NCBI GenBank assembly: GCA_042867185.1 | Contig: JBHZQV010000010.1 | Coordinates: 62,001 to 126,000 of the forward strand | Reading direction: 5' to 3' | Source: Xylophilus sp042867185 | GTDB taxonomy: Bacteria > Pseudomonadota > Gammaproteobacteria > Burkholderiales > Burkholderiaceae_C | Length of the DNA: 64,000 nt | The notes under the pieces: generated by a model | Databases searched by the model: none | Told to the model about the DNA's origin: nothing | Seen by the model: only the letters and a program-made list of their open reading frames with translations | Translations under genes and position numbers: made by a program | Shown: positions 62,762 through 64,000 of the stretch, in pieces | How the letters are laid out: every line of letters starts with the position of its first letter | Position numbering within the stretch: position 1 is the first letter of the stretch

Positions 62762-64000
62762 ATGGACCGAAGACTCTGGCTGCGCCTGGCGGCCGCCGCC
62801 GCGGCCGGCGCACTTCCGCTGCGCCACGTCCTCGCCCGCGGCCTGCGGGCCGACCCCTTCGCCTGCGGCGTCGCCAGCGGTTCGCCGTCGGACGACGGCT
62901 TCGTCCTCTGGACCCGGCTCGACACCGCCGCCCTGCCGCAGCCGGCCGCCGAGGTGCCGGTGCGCTGGGAAGTCGCCGACGACGCCGGCTTTCGCCGCAT
63001 CGTGCGCAGCGGCACCGCCGCCGCCCTGCCCGCGCTGGGCCATGCGGTGCATGTCGAGCTGGCGGGGCTGCCGCCCGACCGCTGGTTCCACTACCGCTTC
63101 ATGGCGGGCGACGCGGTCAGCGCGCCGGGCCGCACCCGCACCAGCCCGGCGGCGGCCACGCTGGCCGCGCGGCTGCGCTTCGCCTTCGCCTCCTGCCAGC
63201 GCTGGGAGCACGGCTACTACGCCGCCTGGCGCCACCTGGTGGCCGAGCAGCCCGACCTGGTGGTGTTCCTGGGCGACTACATCTACGAGACCGCCACGCC
63301 CCGCCACCCCGACCGGCCGCTGGCCCGCACCCACGCCCTGCACCGCGCGGTGACGCTCGCCGACTACCGCGACCGCTACGCGCTGCACAAGAGCGACCCC
63401 GACCTGCAGGCCGCCCACCGCGCCTGCCCCTGGATCGTCACCTGGGACGACCACGAGGTCGAGAACGACTACGCCGGCCTGCACGGCCGCGCCGCGCCGG
63501 CCGACTTTCTGGCGCAGCGCGGTGCCGCCTACCAGGCCTTCTACGAGAACATGCCCCTGCGCAGCGCCGCCCTGGTGCGCGGCATGGCCGGGCTGGGCAC
63601 CCTCGGCGGTGTGCGGGTGAACGAGCGCTACGCCTTCGGCCGGCTGGCCCGCTTCCACGTCCTCGACGGCCGGCAGTTCAAGGATGTGCAGGCATGCCGC
63701 GACCGCTCCAAGAGCAGCGCCGGCGCGGTGCGGGAAGCGGAATGCCCCGAGCTGCCATCGCCCGGCCGCAGCTTCCTGGGCGCGGCGCAGGAGCGCTGGC
63801 TCGATGCCGGCCTGGCCGAGGACGCGGCCGGCGGCGCCACCCGCTGGACGGTGCTGGCCCAGCAGACCCTGTTCTCGCCCCGCCACTACGGCCCCGCCGG
63901 CCACGCCACGGTGCCGACCGACAGCTGGGACGGCTACCCCGCCGCCCGCGACCGGCTGATCGGCGCCATCGCCGGCCATGCGCCGCGCAACACCGTCTTC
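62762..64000 (+). CDS. phoD: PhoD-like alkaline phosphatase, N-terminal 413 residues
   Basis: A metal-dependent phosphodiesterase/phosphatase of the PhoD family, exported. A short N-terminal hydrophobic segment after two arginines (DRRLWLRLAAAAAAGALPL) suggests Tat-type export, though the motif is minimal. Then a fibronectin-like domain (FACGVASGSPSDDGFVLWTR) and the catalytic core with VFLGDYIYE, WDDHEVENDYAG and LDGRQFKD. The frame is open at the window end; about 413 of roughly 520 residues are present. Confidence 0.92.
   Translation, partial: MDRRLWLRLAAAAAAGALPLRHVLARGLRADPFACGVASGSPSDDGFVLWTRLDTAALPQPAAEVPVRWEVADDAGFRRIVRSGTAAALPALGHAVHVELAGLPPDRWFHYRFMAGDAVSAPGRTRTSPAAATLAARLRFAFASCQRWEHGYYAAWRHLVAEQPDLVVFLGDYIYETATPRHPDRPLARTHALHRAVTLADYRDRYALHKSDPDLQAAHRACPWIVTWDDHEVENDYAGLHGRAAPADFLAQRGAAYQAFYENMPLRSAALVRGMAGLGTLGGVRVNERYAFGRLARFHVLDGRQFKDVQACRDRSKSSAGAVREAECPELPSPGRSFLGAAQERWLDAGLAEDAAGGATRWTVLAQQTLFSPRHYGPAGHATVPTDSWDGYPAARDRLIGAIAGHAPRNTVF

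Noticed and set aside
1..64000. CRISPR array
   Set aside because: No regularly spaced direct repeats of 24-40 bases were seen; the palindromic copies are scattered, not arrayed.
1..64000. tRNA or rRNA genes
   Set aside because: No cloverleaf with a GTTCRA-type T loop or rRNA-like segment was noticed in the intergenic stretches, which are mostly short.

Overview
The window is high-GC chromosomal DNA, densely packed on both strands. Gene order and protein families point to a Burkholderiales betaproteobacterium, most likely a Comamonadaceae member related to Xylophilus, Variovorax or Acidovorax. Supporting signs are the yceD-rpmF-plsX block, divergent rluC/rne, a long PcaQ-PcaHG module, the TamA/TamB pair, and short palindromic repeats (GCTAT-N7-ATAGC) of a kind I recall from that family. 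No tRNA, rRNA, CRISPR array, integrase or intact insertion sequence was seen. The species cannot be fixed from this sequence alone.

Layout. 1-4 kb: plsX (cut by the window edge), rpmF and yceD on the minus strand, diverging from maf, an RsmI-like methyltransferase and an MFS transporter joined by 4-base overlaps. 4-11 kb: sppA, a HAD phosphatase and rluC on the minus strand, then a leader of about 530 bases and RNase E. 11-14 kb: yaaA, a prolyl-4-hydroxylase-like oxygenase and queF. 14-18 kb: a red-light sensing operon of heme oxygenase, bacteriophytochrome kinase, single-domain response regulator and a small protein with a histidine-kinase-like H box but no visible ATPase. 18-31 kb, minus strand: topoisomerase IB, an Aer-like chemoreceptor, DNA polymerase IV, an EamA transporter, a small ferredoxin-like protein coupled to a 100-residue protein, an FMN-dependent 2-hydroxy-acid dehydrogenase, a diguanylate cyclase, penicillin-binding protein 1C and biotin synthase. 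31.3-32.1 kb: an AT-richer patch with a broken small exported peptide. 32-43 kb: a YciI protein, a very large alpha-2-macroglobulin with a frameshift near its C-terminus, OpgC, an SGNH hydrolase and a second chemoreceptor. 43-48 kb, plus strand: PHP phosphoesterase, EamA transporter, YciO, site-2 protease, trpS and a YigZ protein. 48-52 kb: two small exported proteins and pcaQ/pcaHG. 52-64 kb: a diheme cytochrome c, then moxR, a small membrane protein, an acetyltransferase, a von Willebrand-type protein, tamA, tamB, an unknown small protein and a PhoD-type phosphatase cut by the window end.

How the genes work together. The clearest systems are the phytochrome operon (chromophore synthesis, sensor, receiver and a candidate phosphotransfer protein); TamA/TamB for outer-membrane and lipid handling; PBP1C and alpha-2-macroglobulin, which are often neighbours in other genomes but are separated here; PcaQ/PcaHG for protocatechuate ring cleavage; and MoxR with its von Willebrand-type partner. 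The most unusual sequence-level signals are the dispersed palindromes, two of which lie in frame inside genes, and two single-base homopolymer defects.
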